The notes beneath the pieces are model-generated. The model saw nothing but the letters and a program-made list of their open reading frames with translations, was not told the origin of the DNA and searched no databases. Made by a program: the position numbers and the translations under genes. Shown piece by piece: positions 48,701 to 55,916 of a stretch of 64,000 nt of DNA (within the stretch, counting starts at the first letter, position 1; each line of letters starts with the position of its first letter). The stretch comes from Amycolatopsis sp. NBRC 101858 (GTDB lineage: Bacteria > Actinomycetota > Actinomycetes > Mycobacteriales > Pseudonocardiaceae), in NCBI RefSeq assembly GCF_030269325.1, contig NZ_BSTD01000005.1, forward strand, positions 949,391 through 1,013,390, given 5' to 3'.

Positions 48701-49144
48701 GCGGGCGTGCCGGTGGGGGAGGACCCGAGCCACGGCGACCTCGTGCTCAAGGCGTTCGAGCACCTCGTCGAGGGCGCGACTGTGCTGCCGACCTTCTACA
48801 CGGACTACCCGACCGACGTCTCGCCGCTCACCCGCCAGCACCGCGAGGACCCGCGGCTGGCCGAGCGCTGGGACCTCATCGCGTTCGGCTCCGAGGTCGG
48901 CACCGCCTACACCGAGCTCACCGACCCGATCGAGCAGCGGCGGCGGCTGGAGGCGCAGTCGCTGCGCGCGGCGAGCGGCGACGTCGAAGCGATGGAGCTG
49001 GACGACGACTTTTTGCTGGCCCTGGAGCACGGCATGCCACCCACCGGCGGGCTCGGCCTGGGCGTCGACCGGCTGCTGATGATGCTCACCGGGGCCTCGA
49101 TCCGCCAGACGGTCCTGTTCCCCTTCGTCCGTCCGCAGGCATAA
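45782..49144 (+). CDS. lysX: Fused lysylphosphatidylglycerol synthase/lysyl-tRNA synthetase (LysX)
   Basis: 1120 residues from ATG 45782 (AAGAGGG ribosome site). About six N-terminal membrane helices come first. A cytosolic DUF2156/MprF-type transferase domain follows (residues about 270-610, with DSLGYFATRRDKSVVF and FSMALGRLGDPSD). An OB fold is next (VRIAGRVLAMRTLGGLCFA), and a class II LysRS core ends it (HNPEFTMLEAYQAYADYD, then GLGLGVDRLLMML as motif 3). It charges tRNA with lysine and transfers lysine to phosphatidylglycerol, lowering surface charge and protecting against cationic peptides. Length and order match mycobacterial LysX. Confidence 0.93.
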   Translation: MTTDRPRKATKATMGTLASTRPRLPAWKAKAGGIVATVVQLAAVFSVLLLFTNGPHGRLLNGIDMAFSSLSVPTSASLVMVLLLVVLGSALRRRKKAALYTLVLFQVVGLVLTLALQATLLWSPELLSLGSKQVRHIPVQLWALTAADVLSVALIFFLLALRKAFPARLAPSAWRDGLTMLLGGLAAVVLVGWGLAEAFPGHLGDSWERFAWVVNHATGENLQLRRIGVGEGPPWLDVFIDLSATAVATAALYMLFRGVRSRRLRTDEEELRVRKLLAQHGEDDSLGYFATRRDKSVVFAPNGRAAVTYRVLGGTSVASADPVGDPEAWPDAVRAWLDETRTYGWTPGVLGASERGAKVYTDAGLRALEIGDEAVLDIREFSLAGPERRSVRQAVKRIERAGYTSRVRRHGEIPDDEMSELLARAQAWRGAETERGFSMALGRLGDPSDGRSVMVEAYDARGDLRGLLSFVPWGRRGLSLDLMRRDRDAENGLNEYMIAEVVAAGQHLGAQRISLNFAMFRAVFSEGERIGAGPVLRAWRGVLSVASRFFQLESLYRSNAKYGPDWEPRFLCYSSARRLPRVGIVAGALEGFVPTGRSRALRLETVGDEFVARVREIEESAAVPAAKPARRPEQVRVRMAKLAKLREAGIDPYPVGFRRDDRIGDVVGKFGDLRPDSATGHRVRIAGRVLAMRTLGGLCFARVKDFSGEIQLMLEAGGLDLTGWRTGVDLGDHVGVSGQVVTSKRGELSVLVDEWTVTAKCLHPLPDKRKGLTDPETRVRQRYLDLAVNPDSTNMLRLRSTVVRAVRERLHHADYLEVETPMLQTVHGGANARPFVTHINAYDMRMYLRIAPELYLKRLCVAGVERVFELNRNFRNEGVDATHNPEFTMLEAYQAYADYDTMRTLTRELVQHAAEAAYGAQVVRRPGADGKVVEHDISGDWPVITVHDAVSAAFGERIDAGTSVADLRRLCLAAGVPVGEDPSHGDLVLKAFEHLVEGATVLPTFYTDYPTDVSPLTRQHREDPRLAERWDLIAFGSEVGTAYTELTDPIEQRRRLEAQSLRAASGDVEAMELDDDFLLALEHGMPPTGGLGLGVDRLLMMLTGASIRQTVLFPFVRPQA

Positions 49145-49195
49145 CGCTTCGATCGATCTGATCACTGTGGTGCGGCCGAGGTGGCCGGGGTCGCT

Positions 49196-49201
49196 TAATG
49201 T
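49196..49201 (+). promoter_or_regulatory. -10 element for a probable leaderless mRNA
   Basis: TAATGT is seven bases before GTG 49209. No ribosome-binding site is found, which favours GTG 49209 over the longer in-frame start at 49167. Confidence 0.45.
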
Positions 49202-49208
49202 GTGCCAC

Positions 49209-49781
49209 GTGCGCACGGCTCGGATCGCCTCGGCCCTCCTCATGGGACTGGCCGTCCTCGCGTATTCGGGATGGCTCCTGGAGTTCTTCCTCCCGACGGG
49301 CGTCTCCCCGGTGCACGACCCGGTCGAGGCGCTGCTGACCGGCCCGCCGGTCTTCCGCGTGCTGCTGGCCGTCTCGGGGGTCGCGTTCCTGCTCGCCGGG
49401 CCCCCGCTGCACCGGCTCGGCCCGGTCCAGTGGACGGCGCGGCTCAGCTCGATCTCGGTGAGCGTGTTCGGACTGGTCGCGCTGCTGCAGGCCGCCTACC
49501 CGGAGCGGAGCGTCTTGCTCTCGTCGCTGGCGACCGTCGTGCTCGCGGCCGGTGTGGTCAGCCTGATCCTCTGGTGGCCGCCGGGCTGGCGCGCGCTCGC
49601 CGTCGCCGGGCTCGTGGTCGTGCTGGTCACCTGGGCCGCCCTCGTGCTCGCGCGGCAGCTGGACACGGCCGAAGGCGTGGTCAGCCGGGTCGAGCAGGTG
49701 GTGCGCGCCGTCCTCTACGGCCTCGGCGGGGCGTACGCCTTCATCAAGCCTGCGCCCCGACATGCGCCTCGAGGCGGCTGA
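49209..49781 (+). CDS. DUF998-like membrane protein
   Basis: 190 residues (204 if GTG 49167 is used). Six hydrophobic segments are visible: IASALLMGLAVLAYSGWLLEFFLP, VFRVLLAVSGVAFLLAGPPL, LSSISVSVFGLVALLQAAYP, SLATVVLAAGVVSLILWW, LAVAGLVVVLVTWAALVL and a C-terminal one. The topology and the DPVEALLTGPPVFR loop fit the DUF998 (frag1-like) family of unknown function. Its end overlaps the remnant of a MarR gene on the other strand. Confidence 0.65.
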   Translation: MRTARIASALLMGLAVLAYSGWLLEFFLPTGVSPVHDPVEALLTGPPVFRVLLAVSGVAFLLAGPPLHRLGPVQWTARLSSISVSVFGLVALLQAAYPERSVLLSSLATVVLAAGVVSLILWWPPGWRALAVAGLVVVLVTWAALVLARQLDTAEGVVSRVEQVVRAVLYGLGGAYAFIKPAPRHAPRGG

Positions 49782-50012
49782 GCAGCTCCAGCAGCGTCGT
49801 GCGCTCGGCCGGGTCGAGCACGCTGAACGTCTCGTCGGCGTGCCCGTGCCGGAGCTCTTCGAGCCGGTCGCGGCCGGCGTCGGTGACGGCCAGCAGGCTC
49901 GCGCGGCGGTCGCAGCAGCCCGTCCCGCTCGAGCGCGCCCACGGCTGACGTGATCGCCCGGCCGGTCACGCCCAGGCGGCGCTGTCGGGCAACCGCGGCG
50001 CGCTCGCGATCG
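49744..50012 (-). pseudogene. Decayed MarR-family regulator (N-terminus lost, frameshift)
   Basis: Two adjacent frames on the minus strand join into a MarR C-terminal half. LGVTGRAITSAVGALERDGLL, the recognition helix region, lies in one frame and CDRRASLLAVTDAGRDRLEELRHGHADETFSVLDPAERTTLLELLSRLEAHV (in parts) in another. The frame change falls near 49909-49930. The roughly 60 N-terminal residues of a normal MarR are missing upstream. It sits between the DUF998-like and DinB-like genes. Confidence 0.7.
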
Positions 50013-50099
50013 CGGCGAGGCGGCTCTTGGCCGTTTGTGCCGGAAATGTCGGTGGTGGGTGGCACGATTCCGGGGACGAGCGCGAAGGAGCTGATCTCG

Positions 50100-50690
50100 A
50101 TGGCGGGAAACGTGCCCCCGGTGGCCGACGAGCGTGACGGGCTGTTGCGGTACCTGGAGCAGCAGCGGCACGTGCTGAAGGTGGCGGCCCACGGGCTGAC
50201 GGACGAGCAAGCCCGGCTCACGCCGACGAAGAGCTCGCTGTCGGTGGGCGGCCTGGTCAAGCACGTGGCCTCGACGGAGGACGGCTGGATCGACATCCTG
50301 CTGCAGCTGCCGCAGAAGCCGTTCGACCAGGCGATGGCGGAGTACCAGGCGGCGTACAGCCTGGGCGCGGACGAGACGCTGGCGAGCGTGCTGGCCCGCT
50401 ACGACGAGGTGGCGGCCCGCACGGCGGAGGTGATCGCGGGGATCGAAGACCTCGGGCAGCCGGTCCCGGTGCCGAAGGGCGTGCCGTGGTACCCGCAGGA
50501 CGTGGCGGCGTGGTCGGTCCGCTGGGTCCTGCTGCACCTGATCGAGGAGACGGCCCGCCACGCGGGCCACGCGGACATCATCCGCGAGCACGTCGACGGC
50601 GCCACGGCGATCCCCCTGATGGCGGCGGCGGAGGGCTGGCCGGAGACCCCGTGGATGAAACCCTGGACCCCCGAGCCCCAACCCGCCTGA
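50100..50690 (+). CDS. DinB/DUF664-family protein
   Basis: 196 residues from ATG 50100 with GAAGGAG upstream. It is a four-helix bundle with the family pattern ERDGLLRYLEQQRHVLKVAAHGLTDEQARLTPTKSSLSVGGLVKHVASTEDGW (in parts), where His is a likely metal ligand, and later WVLLHLIEETARHAGHADIIREHVDG, carrying the HxxxH-like ligand set. Many members are metal-dependent thiol S-transferases (mycothiol or bacillithiol). Actinobacteria use mycothiol, so a mycothiol-linked role is possible but unproven. Confidence 0.8.
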   Translation: MAGNVPPVADERDGLLRYLEQQRHVLKVAAHGLTDEQARLTPTKSSLSVGGLVKHVASTEDGWIDILLQLPQKPFDQAMAEYQAAYSLGADETLASVLARYDEVAARTAEVIAGIEDLGQPVPVPKGVPWYPQDVAAWSVRWVLLHLIEETARHAGHADIIREHVDGATAIPLMAAAEGWPETPWMKPWTPEPQPA

Positions 50691-50691
50691 C

Positions 50692-50880
50692 CCGCGCGTC
50701 GACCCCCCAATCACGCGTGTCGACCCCTGGATCACGCGAGTTGACCCTGGAATCACGCAAGCCGACGGTCCAGGCACGCGAGCCGACCGCCTGGGTACGC
50801 AAGCCGACGGTCCAGGTACGCGAGCCGACCGCCTGGGTACGCGAGCCGACTGTCTGGGTACGCGTGTCGTCCGTTCGCGG
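50692..50880. repeat. 21-bp tandem repeat array, single orientation
   Basis: Units begin at 50713, 50734, 50755, 50776, 50797, 50818, 50839 and 50860, exactly 21 bp apart, with a first degenerate unit from about 50692. Core consensus is ACGCGAGCCGAC followed by nine more variable bases ending in GGT. The left units have drifted more (TTGACC, TCGACC variants). It fills the gap between convergent DinB-like and ogt genes and belongs to the family seen at 12799-12948. Confidence 0.88.
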
Positions 50881-50924
50881 CCTGCCTTCGCCCCGGCGAG
50901 CAGGCCGCGAATGCGCCGCCGCCG

Positions 50925-51449
50925 TCAGAACAACGTCGGCTCGTCCGCCAGCGCGCCCTCGATCACCAGCATCCGGCGCTTGGTCGCGACCCCGCCCCGT
51001 GCCGAAAACCCGCCGTCCTTGCCGCCCGCCGCCAGGACGCGGTGGCACGGCACCACGATCGGGAACGGGTTGTTCCCCATCGCCTGCCCGACCGCCTGCG
51101 CCGACCCCGGCATGCCCAGCCGGTGCGCGATGTCGCCGTACGTCAGGGTCTTGCCCGGCGGGATCGTGCGCGCGATCTCGTACGCGCGGCGGTTGAACTC
51201 CGGCACACCCGCGAAGTCCAGCGACACCGAAGTCAGGTCCTCACGCGCGCCAGCCAGGAGCGCCACGATCCCGTCGACCGCCGCCCGCACCGGTGCCGGT
51301 GGCGGGCCCTCGACGGCGTCCGGGAACCGCTGAGCCAGCCGGGCGCGCAAGTCGCCGTCGGGCAGCGACGTCCCGATCACGACGTCGTCCCGCCACGCCA
51401 GCCCGCACGGCCCGAGCGCCGTGCCGAACACCGTGAACCCCGTTGTCAT
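50925..51449 (-). CDS. ogt: Methylated-DNA-[protein]-cysteine S-methyltransferase
   Basis: 174 residues. The acceptor motif is VVPCHRVLAAGGKDGGF with Cys135. The upstream winged-helix segment is PPGKTLTYGDIAHRLGMPGSAQAVGQAMGNNPFPI, the canonical Ogt/MGMT DNA-binding and active-site region. It repairs O6-alkylguanine by suicidal alkyl transfer. It stands alone next to the repeat array. Confidence 0.93.
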   Translation of the reverse strand: MTTGFTVFGTALGPCGLAWRDDVVIGTSLPDGDLRARLAQRFPDAVEGPPPAPVRAAVDGIVALLAGAREDLTSVSLDFAGVPEFNRRAYEIARTIPPGKTLTYGDIAHRLGMPGSAQAVGQAMGNNPFPIVVPCHRVLAAGGKDGGFSARGGVATKRRMLVIEGALADEPTLF

Positions 51450-51540
51450 GCGATCAGCCTACGACCGAAGAGGGGTACCGCCGACGCGATTGATCGCTAG
51501 GTTCGGTTTGGGTGGTTTGCCGAGTTCGAGGAGGCTGTCG

Positions 51541-52890
51541 GTGCGACGCACGATGTTGGTGGCGGCCGCGATGATCGGCCTCGCCGCAACCCCCGCGACC
51601 GCGACAGCGACCGCCGACCCGCTCGTCATGCCGCACGTCGTCGTCGCCCACAACACGTGGTGGGCCGAGCTGACCGTCCACAGAGCCGGCGGCACGGTCG
51701 TCGCGAGCTACCCGCAGATCGGCGTAGTAGTCGCGTACACCGCGAAGGACGACTTCGCCGCGAAGGTCCGAAAGACACCGGGCATCGACGCCGTCGGCGC
51801 GACGCGCACCGCGAAGATCCCGAAGGAGTTCTTCGCGCCCCGCAAGGACGTCCGCTACACCGGCCCGAACTCGCCGAACTCCGGCCAGGTCCCGCCCGAA
51901 GGCACCGCGTGGGACGTCCCGGCGCTGCACCTGCCCGAAGCGCACGCGGTCACCGAAGGCAGCCGGCGCACCGTCGTCGGCGTGCTCGACGTCGGCGTCG
52001 ACGACACCCACCCCGACCTGAAACCCGCCTTCGACGCGAAGAACTCCGTGTCCTGCCTCTCCGGCTGGGCGGACCGCAGCCCCGGAGCCTGGCGGCCGAC
52101 GCTCGACGGCCACGGCACGCACGTCGCGGGCACGATCGCCGCGGCTCGCAACGGGTCCGGCGTCGTCGGCGTCGCGCCCGGAGTCCGGGTCGCCGCCGTG
52201 AAGCTCGCCGAGCTCGACGACACCGAGACGGCCGAAAGCATGGTCTGCGGCTTCGTCTGGGCCGCCGAACACGGCTTCGCGATCACCAACAACAGCTACC
52301 GCTCGATCCCGTGGCGCTACAACTGCGACGACCAGCCCGACCAGGCCGCGGCCAAGCTCGCCGTCGGCCGCGCGGTCGCCTACGCCCAGCGCCGCAACGT
52401 CCTCGTGGTCGCCTCCGCGGGCAACGCCGGCATCGACCTCGACACGCGCTCGGTCGACCGCGAGAGCCCGGCCGACAGCACGCCGGTGGACCGCGCGATC
52501 GACCCGACGTGCACCCGGCTGCCGCACGAACTGCCCGGCGTCGTCGGCACCGGCGCGCTCGACGAAAAGCTGCTGAAGGCGAGCTTCTCCAACTACTCGG
52601 CGTCCCGGATCAGCGTCGCGGCCCCCGGCGCGCGCGTCTGGTCGACCTGGCCGAACGGCGAATACCGGTCGGCGAGCGGGACGTCGATGGCCGCGCCCCA
52701 CGCCAGCGGCGTCGCCGCCCTGATCGCGAGCGAGCACCCGCGCTGGAGCGCCGAGCGGGTCAAGCGCGCCCTCTACGACACGGCGACGCCGCTCCCGTGC
52801 CCCGACACCGTCTGCAAGCCGACAAAGCACGGCACGACCTACTACGGCCACGGAATGGTCGATGCGGGGAGTGCCGTCGGCGCGGGATGA
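51541..52890 (+). CDS. Secreted S8 family subtilisin-like serine protease
   Basis: 449 residues from GTG 51541, supported by GAGGAGG seven bases upstream. The signal peptide (MLVAAAMIGLAATPATATATA) and a prodomain of about 80 residues (VVVAHNTWWAELTVHRAGGTVV...) precede the catalytic domain. The triad is Asp150 (VLDVGVDDTHPDL), His191 (DGHGTHVAGTIAA) and Ser382 (SGTSMAAPHASGVAAL), with oxyanion Asn in VASAGNAG. Several cysteines could form disulfides. No C-terminal anchor is present, so the enzyme is probably released. It overlaps the next gene by four bases. Confidence 0.92.
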   Translation: MRRTMLVAAAMIGLAATPATATATADPLVMPHVVVAHNTWWAELTVHRAGGTVVASYPQIGVVVAYTAKDDFAAKVRKTPGIDAVGATRTAKIPKEFFAPRKDVRYTGPNSPNSGQVPPEGTAWDVPALHLPEAHAVTEGSRRTVVGVLDVGVDDTHPDLKPAFDAKNSVSCLSGWADRSPGAWRPTLDGHGTHVAGTIAAARNGSGVVGVAPGVRVAAVKLAELDDTETAESMVCGFVWAAEHGFAITNNSYRSIPWRYNCDDQPDQAAAKLAVGRAVAYAQRRNVLVVASAGNAGIDLDTRSVDRESPADSTPVDRAIDPTCTRLPHELPGVVGTGALDEKLLKASFSNYSASRISVAAPGARVWSTWPNGEYRSASGTSMAAPHASGVAALIASEHPRWSAERVKRALYDTATPLPCPDTVCKPTKHGTTYYGHGMVDAGSAVGAG

Positions 52891-53513
52891 TGGCGCCCGT
52901 GCTCGATCACCTCGTCTACGCCGGCCCGGACCTCGCCGAGGCCGTCGCCCGCGTCACCGAACTCACCGGCGTCACGCCCGCGCCCGGCGGCAGCCACGTC
53001 GGCCTCGGCACCGCCAACCACCTCGCCGACCTCGGTGCCGGCATGTACCTGGAGGTGATCGGCCCGGACCCGGCGCAACCGGAACCCGAGAACCCGCGCC
53101 CCTTCGGCATCGACGACCTCACCGAACCGGCCCTGGTCGCCTGGGCGGTGCGCACCACGGACCTCGACGCCACCATCAAGCAGGCGAAAGCCCACGGTTT
53201 CGATCCCGGTGACGCGCGCGAGATGTCCCGCGAGACGCAAGACGGCGAACTCCTGCGCTGGCGCCTGACCCCGCCGAGCACCCCGGGCACGCTCCGCCCG
53301 TTCCTCATCGACTGGGGCACGACACCGCACCCGACGACGCGCGGCCTGCCGTCGATCCCGCTCCTGATGGTGACGGGCACGCACCCGGACCCGGCTTCGG
53401 TCACGACGGCGACGGACGCGCTCGGCCTCGAGCTCCTGATCAGGCGCGCCGAGAAGGCGAGCCTGACGGCGGCCCTCCAGTCGAAGGAAGGCCGCCAGGT
53501 CGCCCTGAGTTAG
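52887..53513 (+). CDS. Glyoxalase-like (VOC superfamily) protein
   Basis: 208 residues starting inside the protease stop (ATGATG). The pattern VLDHLVYAGPDLAEAVARVTELTGVTPAPGGSHVGLGTANHLADLGAGMYLEVIGPD (in parts) is that of Glyoxalase_3-type VOC proteins, with a His and a Glu as likely metal ligands. A second half-domain (IDWGTTPHPTTRGLPSIPLLMVTGTHPDPASV) completes it. Substrate is unknown. It converges with nadE with a four-base overlap. Confidence 0.82.
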   Translation: MMAPVLDHLVYAGPDLAEAVARVTELTGVTPAPGGSHVGLGTANHLADLGAGMYLEVIGPDPAQPEPENPRPFGIDDLTEPALVAWAVRTTDLDATIKQAKAHGFDPGDAREMSRETQDGELLRWRLTPPSTPGTLRPFLIDWGTTPHPTTRGLPSIPLLMVTGTHPDPASVTTATDALGLELLIRRAEKASLTAALQSKEGRQVALS

Positions 53514-55231
53514 GCCTTGCCCTCGCGCCACAGGTTGGTCATCGGGAGCCGCCGGTCGCGGCCGAACGCCTTGAACGTGATCTTCGTGCCCGGCGGGTAC
53601 TGGCGCCGCTTGTACTCGGCCTTGTCGACCATCCGCACCACGCGGTCGATCGTCTCCGGCTCGAACCCGGCGGAGACCAGGTCGGCGTACCCGCGGTCGC
53701 CCTCGACGTAGTCGTCGAGGATGTCGTCGAGCAGCGCGTAGTCCGGCAGCGAGTCCGTGTCGACCTGGCCCGGCCGCAGCTCGGCCGACGGCGGCTTCGA
53801 GATCGAGTTCTCCGGGATCGGCGGCGTCTCACCGCGCTTCACGGCTTCGGCGTTGCGCCACCGCGCCAGCTGCCAGACGTGCGTCTTGAAGACGTCCTTG
53901 ATCGGGGCGAACGCGCCGACCGCGTCCCCGTAGATCGTCGAGTACCCGACGGCCAGCTCGGTCTTGTTGCCCGTGGCCAGCACCAGATGACCGTCCAAGT
54001 TGGACAGTGCCATCAGGAGCATGCCCCGCGTCCGCGCCTGGATGTTCTCCTCGGCCAGGCCGGTCAGCGAAAGCTGCTCGACGTACACCCGGACCATGTC
54101 CTCGACCGGCTCGACGCGGTAGTGCGCCCCGATCCGCCGCGCGAGGTCCTCGGCGTCGTCCTTCGAGTGACCCGACGAGTACTTCGACGGCATCGAGACG
54201 CCGTAGACGTTGTCGCCGCCCAGCGCGTCCGCCGCCAGCGCCGCGCAGACCGCCGAGTCGATGCCGCCGGAGAACCCGAACGTCACCGACGAGAAGCCGT
54301 TCTTGTGCACGTAGTCCCGCAGCCCGACGACCAGCGCCGACCACACCTCGGCCTCGTCCGACAGCGGCTCGCTGATCACCGGCTCGGCGGTCGGCTCGTA
54401 GGCAGGCAGCGGTTCCGAGCTCAGCACCCGGCGCCGGACGTGCAGGCCTTCGAGCTCGCCGTCGCCGGCGTGCCCGCCCGCGGTGAGGTCCATGTCCAGC
54501 ACGAGCAGGTGCTCGACGAACTGCGGCGCGCGCGCCAGCACCGTGCCGTCCGCGCCGACGACGAGCGAGTCGCCGTCGAAGACGAGGTCGTCCTGGCCGC
54601 CGGTCTGGTTGGTGTAGACCAGCGGCGCGCCCGCTTCGGCGGCGCGGCGGGCGATGAGCGGCAGCCGCTGCTCGTCCTTCGACCGCTCGTACGGCGACGC
54701 GTTCGGCGCCACCACGAGGTCGACGCCGGCGCGGCCCAGCGCGGAGATCGGGCCGCCGTCCTGCCAGATGTCCTCGCAGACGACCATGCCGATGTCGAGC
54801 CCGTGGAACCGGACGACGTCGAGCTCGGTGCCCGGCTTGAACCAGCGGTGCTCGTCGAACACGCCGTAGTTCGGGAGGTGGTGCTTGAACTGCCGCGCGA
54901 CGACCTCGCCGCGGTAGAGCGCCGCCGCGGCGTCACGCGGGCCGACCTCGTCGAGGTCGAGGTAGCCGATGTAGGTCAGCACTTCGCCGCAGCCGGCTTC
55001 GTCGAGGCGGCGCGCCAGCGACTCGACGCCCTGCCGGGAAGCGGCGGCGAAGGTCTTGCGCAGCGAAAGGTCCTCGACGGGATAGCCGGTGAGGGACATC
55101 TCGGGGAAGACGACGACGTGGGCGCCGGCTTCGGCGGCCCGGCGGGTCCAGGCGACGTGCAGGTCGGCGTTGCCGTCGAGGTCACCGACGGTGGGGTTGA
55201 CCTGGGCGAGCGCGATGCGCAGTTGCGGCAT
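53510..55231 (-). CDS. nadE: Glutamine-dependent NAD+ synthetase
   Basis: 573 residues. The N-terminal nitrilase-type glutaminase domain has the triad Glu44 (VFPEMSLTGYP), Lys115 (QFKHHLPNYG) and Cys151 (VVCEDIW). The C-terminal synthetase domain has the PP-loop SGGIDS (residues 320-325), MPSKYSSGHSKDDAEDLARRIG and TGNKTELAVGYSTIYGD. It converts deamido-NAD to NAD+ with ammonia from glutamine channelled between domains. At 573 residues it is shorter than the mycobacterial form (about 680) and closer to the compact type. Confidence 0.93.
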   Translation of the reverse strand: MPQLRIALAQVNPTVGDLDGNADLHVAWTRRAAEAGAHVVVFPEMSLTGYPVEDLSLRKTFAAASRQGVESLARRLDEAGCGEVLTYIGYLDLDEVGPRDAAAALYRGEVVARQFKHHLPNYGVFDEHRWFKPGTELDVVRFHGLDIGMVVCEDIWQDGGPISALGRAGVDLVVAPNASPYERSKDEQRLPLIARRAAEAGAPLVYTNQTGGQDDLVFDGDSLVVGADGTVLARAPQFVEHLLVLDMDLTAGGHAGDGELEGLHVRRRVLSSEPLPAYEPTAEPVISEPLSDEAEVWSALVVGLRDYVHKNGFSSVTFGFSGGIDSAVCAALAADALGGDNVYGVSMPSKYSSGHSKDDAEDLARRIGAHYRVEPVEDMVRVYVEQLSLTGLAEENIQARTRGMLLMALSNLDGHLVLATGNKTELAVGYSTIYGDAVGAFAPIKDVFKTHVWQLARWRNAEAVKRGETPPIPENSISKPPSAELRPGQVDTDSLPDYALLDDILDDYVEGDRGYADLVSAGFEPETIDRVVRMVDKAEYKRRQYPPGTKITFKAFGRDRRLPMTNLWREGKA

Positions 55232-55284
55232 GCCGCCATTCTGTCCCACCGCCACCCGCCCAGCCGAGCGAATGTGGGCGAAAG

Positions 55285-55839
55285 CTACTGGGCCGACGCG
55301 ACCGCGTCGCGGTGCTTGAGCTTCGCCATCCGCCCGTCCCGGTGGTGCCAGACGACGCCCTCGAACTCCGGGTGCTCGAGCAGCCACGCCATCAGCCCGT
55401 CGAAGTCGCGCGGGACGCCGGTGAACTCCTGCGCGGTCGCGTGCGGGACCAGCCGGTGCGTGCCGAGCTTCTCCGGGTCGCCGTTGATCTTCGGCCCGCA
55501 CAGCTCGTAGGTGCCGGGCGCCGCTCCGAAGAGCCGTTCCTGCGCTTCCTCGAAGAACGCCGCGAACGACGACTGCCCGACCGGCTCCCAGCCGACCGTC
55601 TTCCCGGTCTCCGGGTCGGTCTGCACGGCCTCGAACCCGTCCGGCGCGCTCTTGCCCGCCTTCACCTCGCGCCGCGCCCACCAGACCCCGGACTCGTCGA
55701 GCCGGACGCAGGTGCCGTCGTACTTGCGGGTGGCCACGCCTTGGCCGTCGAGCACCCACTGGCACTCGGGGTGCACTTCGCGGGTCACCCGCCGGAGGTC
55801 TTCGGGGTCGCGACGGAACAGCGTCGGGATCTTGCGCAT
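55285..55839 (-). CDS. RNA ligase-like nucleotidyltransferase (DUF5565 type)
   Basis: 184 residues from ATG 55839. Motif I of the ligase/capping superfamily is VATRKYDGTCVR with Lys39 as the predicted AMP-accepting residue. TYELCGPKINGDPEKLGTHRLVPH fits motif III, FEGVVWHHRDGRMAKLKHRD fits motifs IV and V. The protein is only a catalytic core without an OB fold or helicase. Relatives are annotated as RNA ligase 1 family or DUF5565. It is 53 bases upstream of nadE on the same strand. Ligase activity is predicted from motifs only. Confidence 0.78.
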   Translation of the reverse strand: MRKIPTLFRRDPEDLRRVTREVHPECQWVLDGQGVATRKYDGTCVRLDESGVWWARREVKAGKSAPDGFEAVQTDPETGKTVGWEPVGQSSFAAFFEEAQERLFGAAPGTYELCGPKINGDPEKLGTHRLVPHATAQEFTGVPRDFDGLMAWLLEHPEFEGVVWHHRDGRMAKLKHRDAVASAQ

Positions 55840-55867
55840 GGCCCCATCCTTCCGGTCCGGGCAATCG

Positions 55868-55903
55868 AAAAAACCCCCGCCCGGGCTAATCGGGCGGGGG
55901 TTT
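55868..55903 (-). terminator. Rho-independent terminator of secA2
   Basis: AAACCCCCGCCCG (55871-55883) pairs perfectly with CGGGCGGGGGTTT (55891-55903) around a 7-base loop. On the minus strand the stem is followed by six T residues. It begins 14 bases after the secA2 stop. Confidence 0.92.
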
Positions 55904-55916
55904 CTCGGGAAGAACG

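Noticed and set aside
50692..50880. CRISPR-like regular repeat
   Set aside because: The 21-bp units are contiguous, with no unique spacers, and no cas genes are present.
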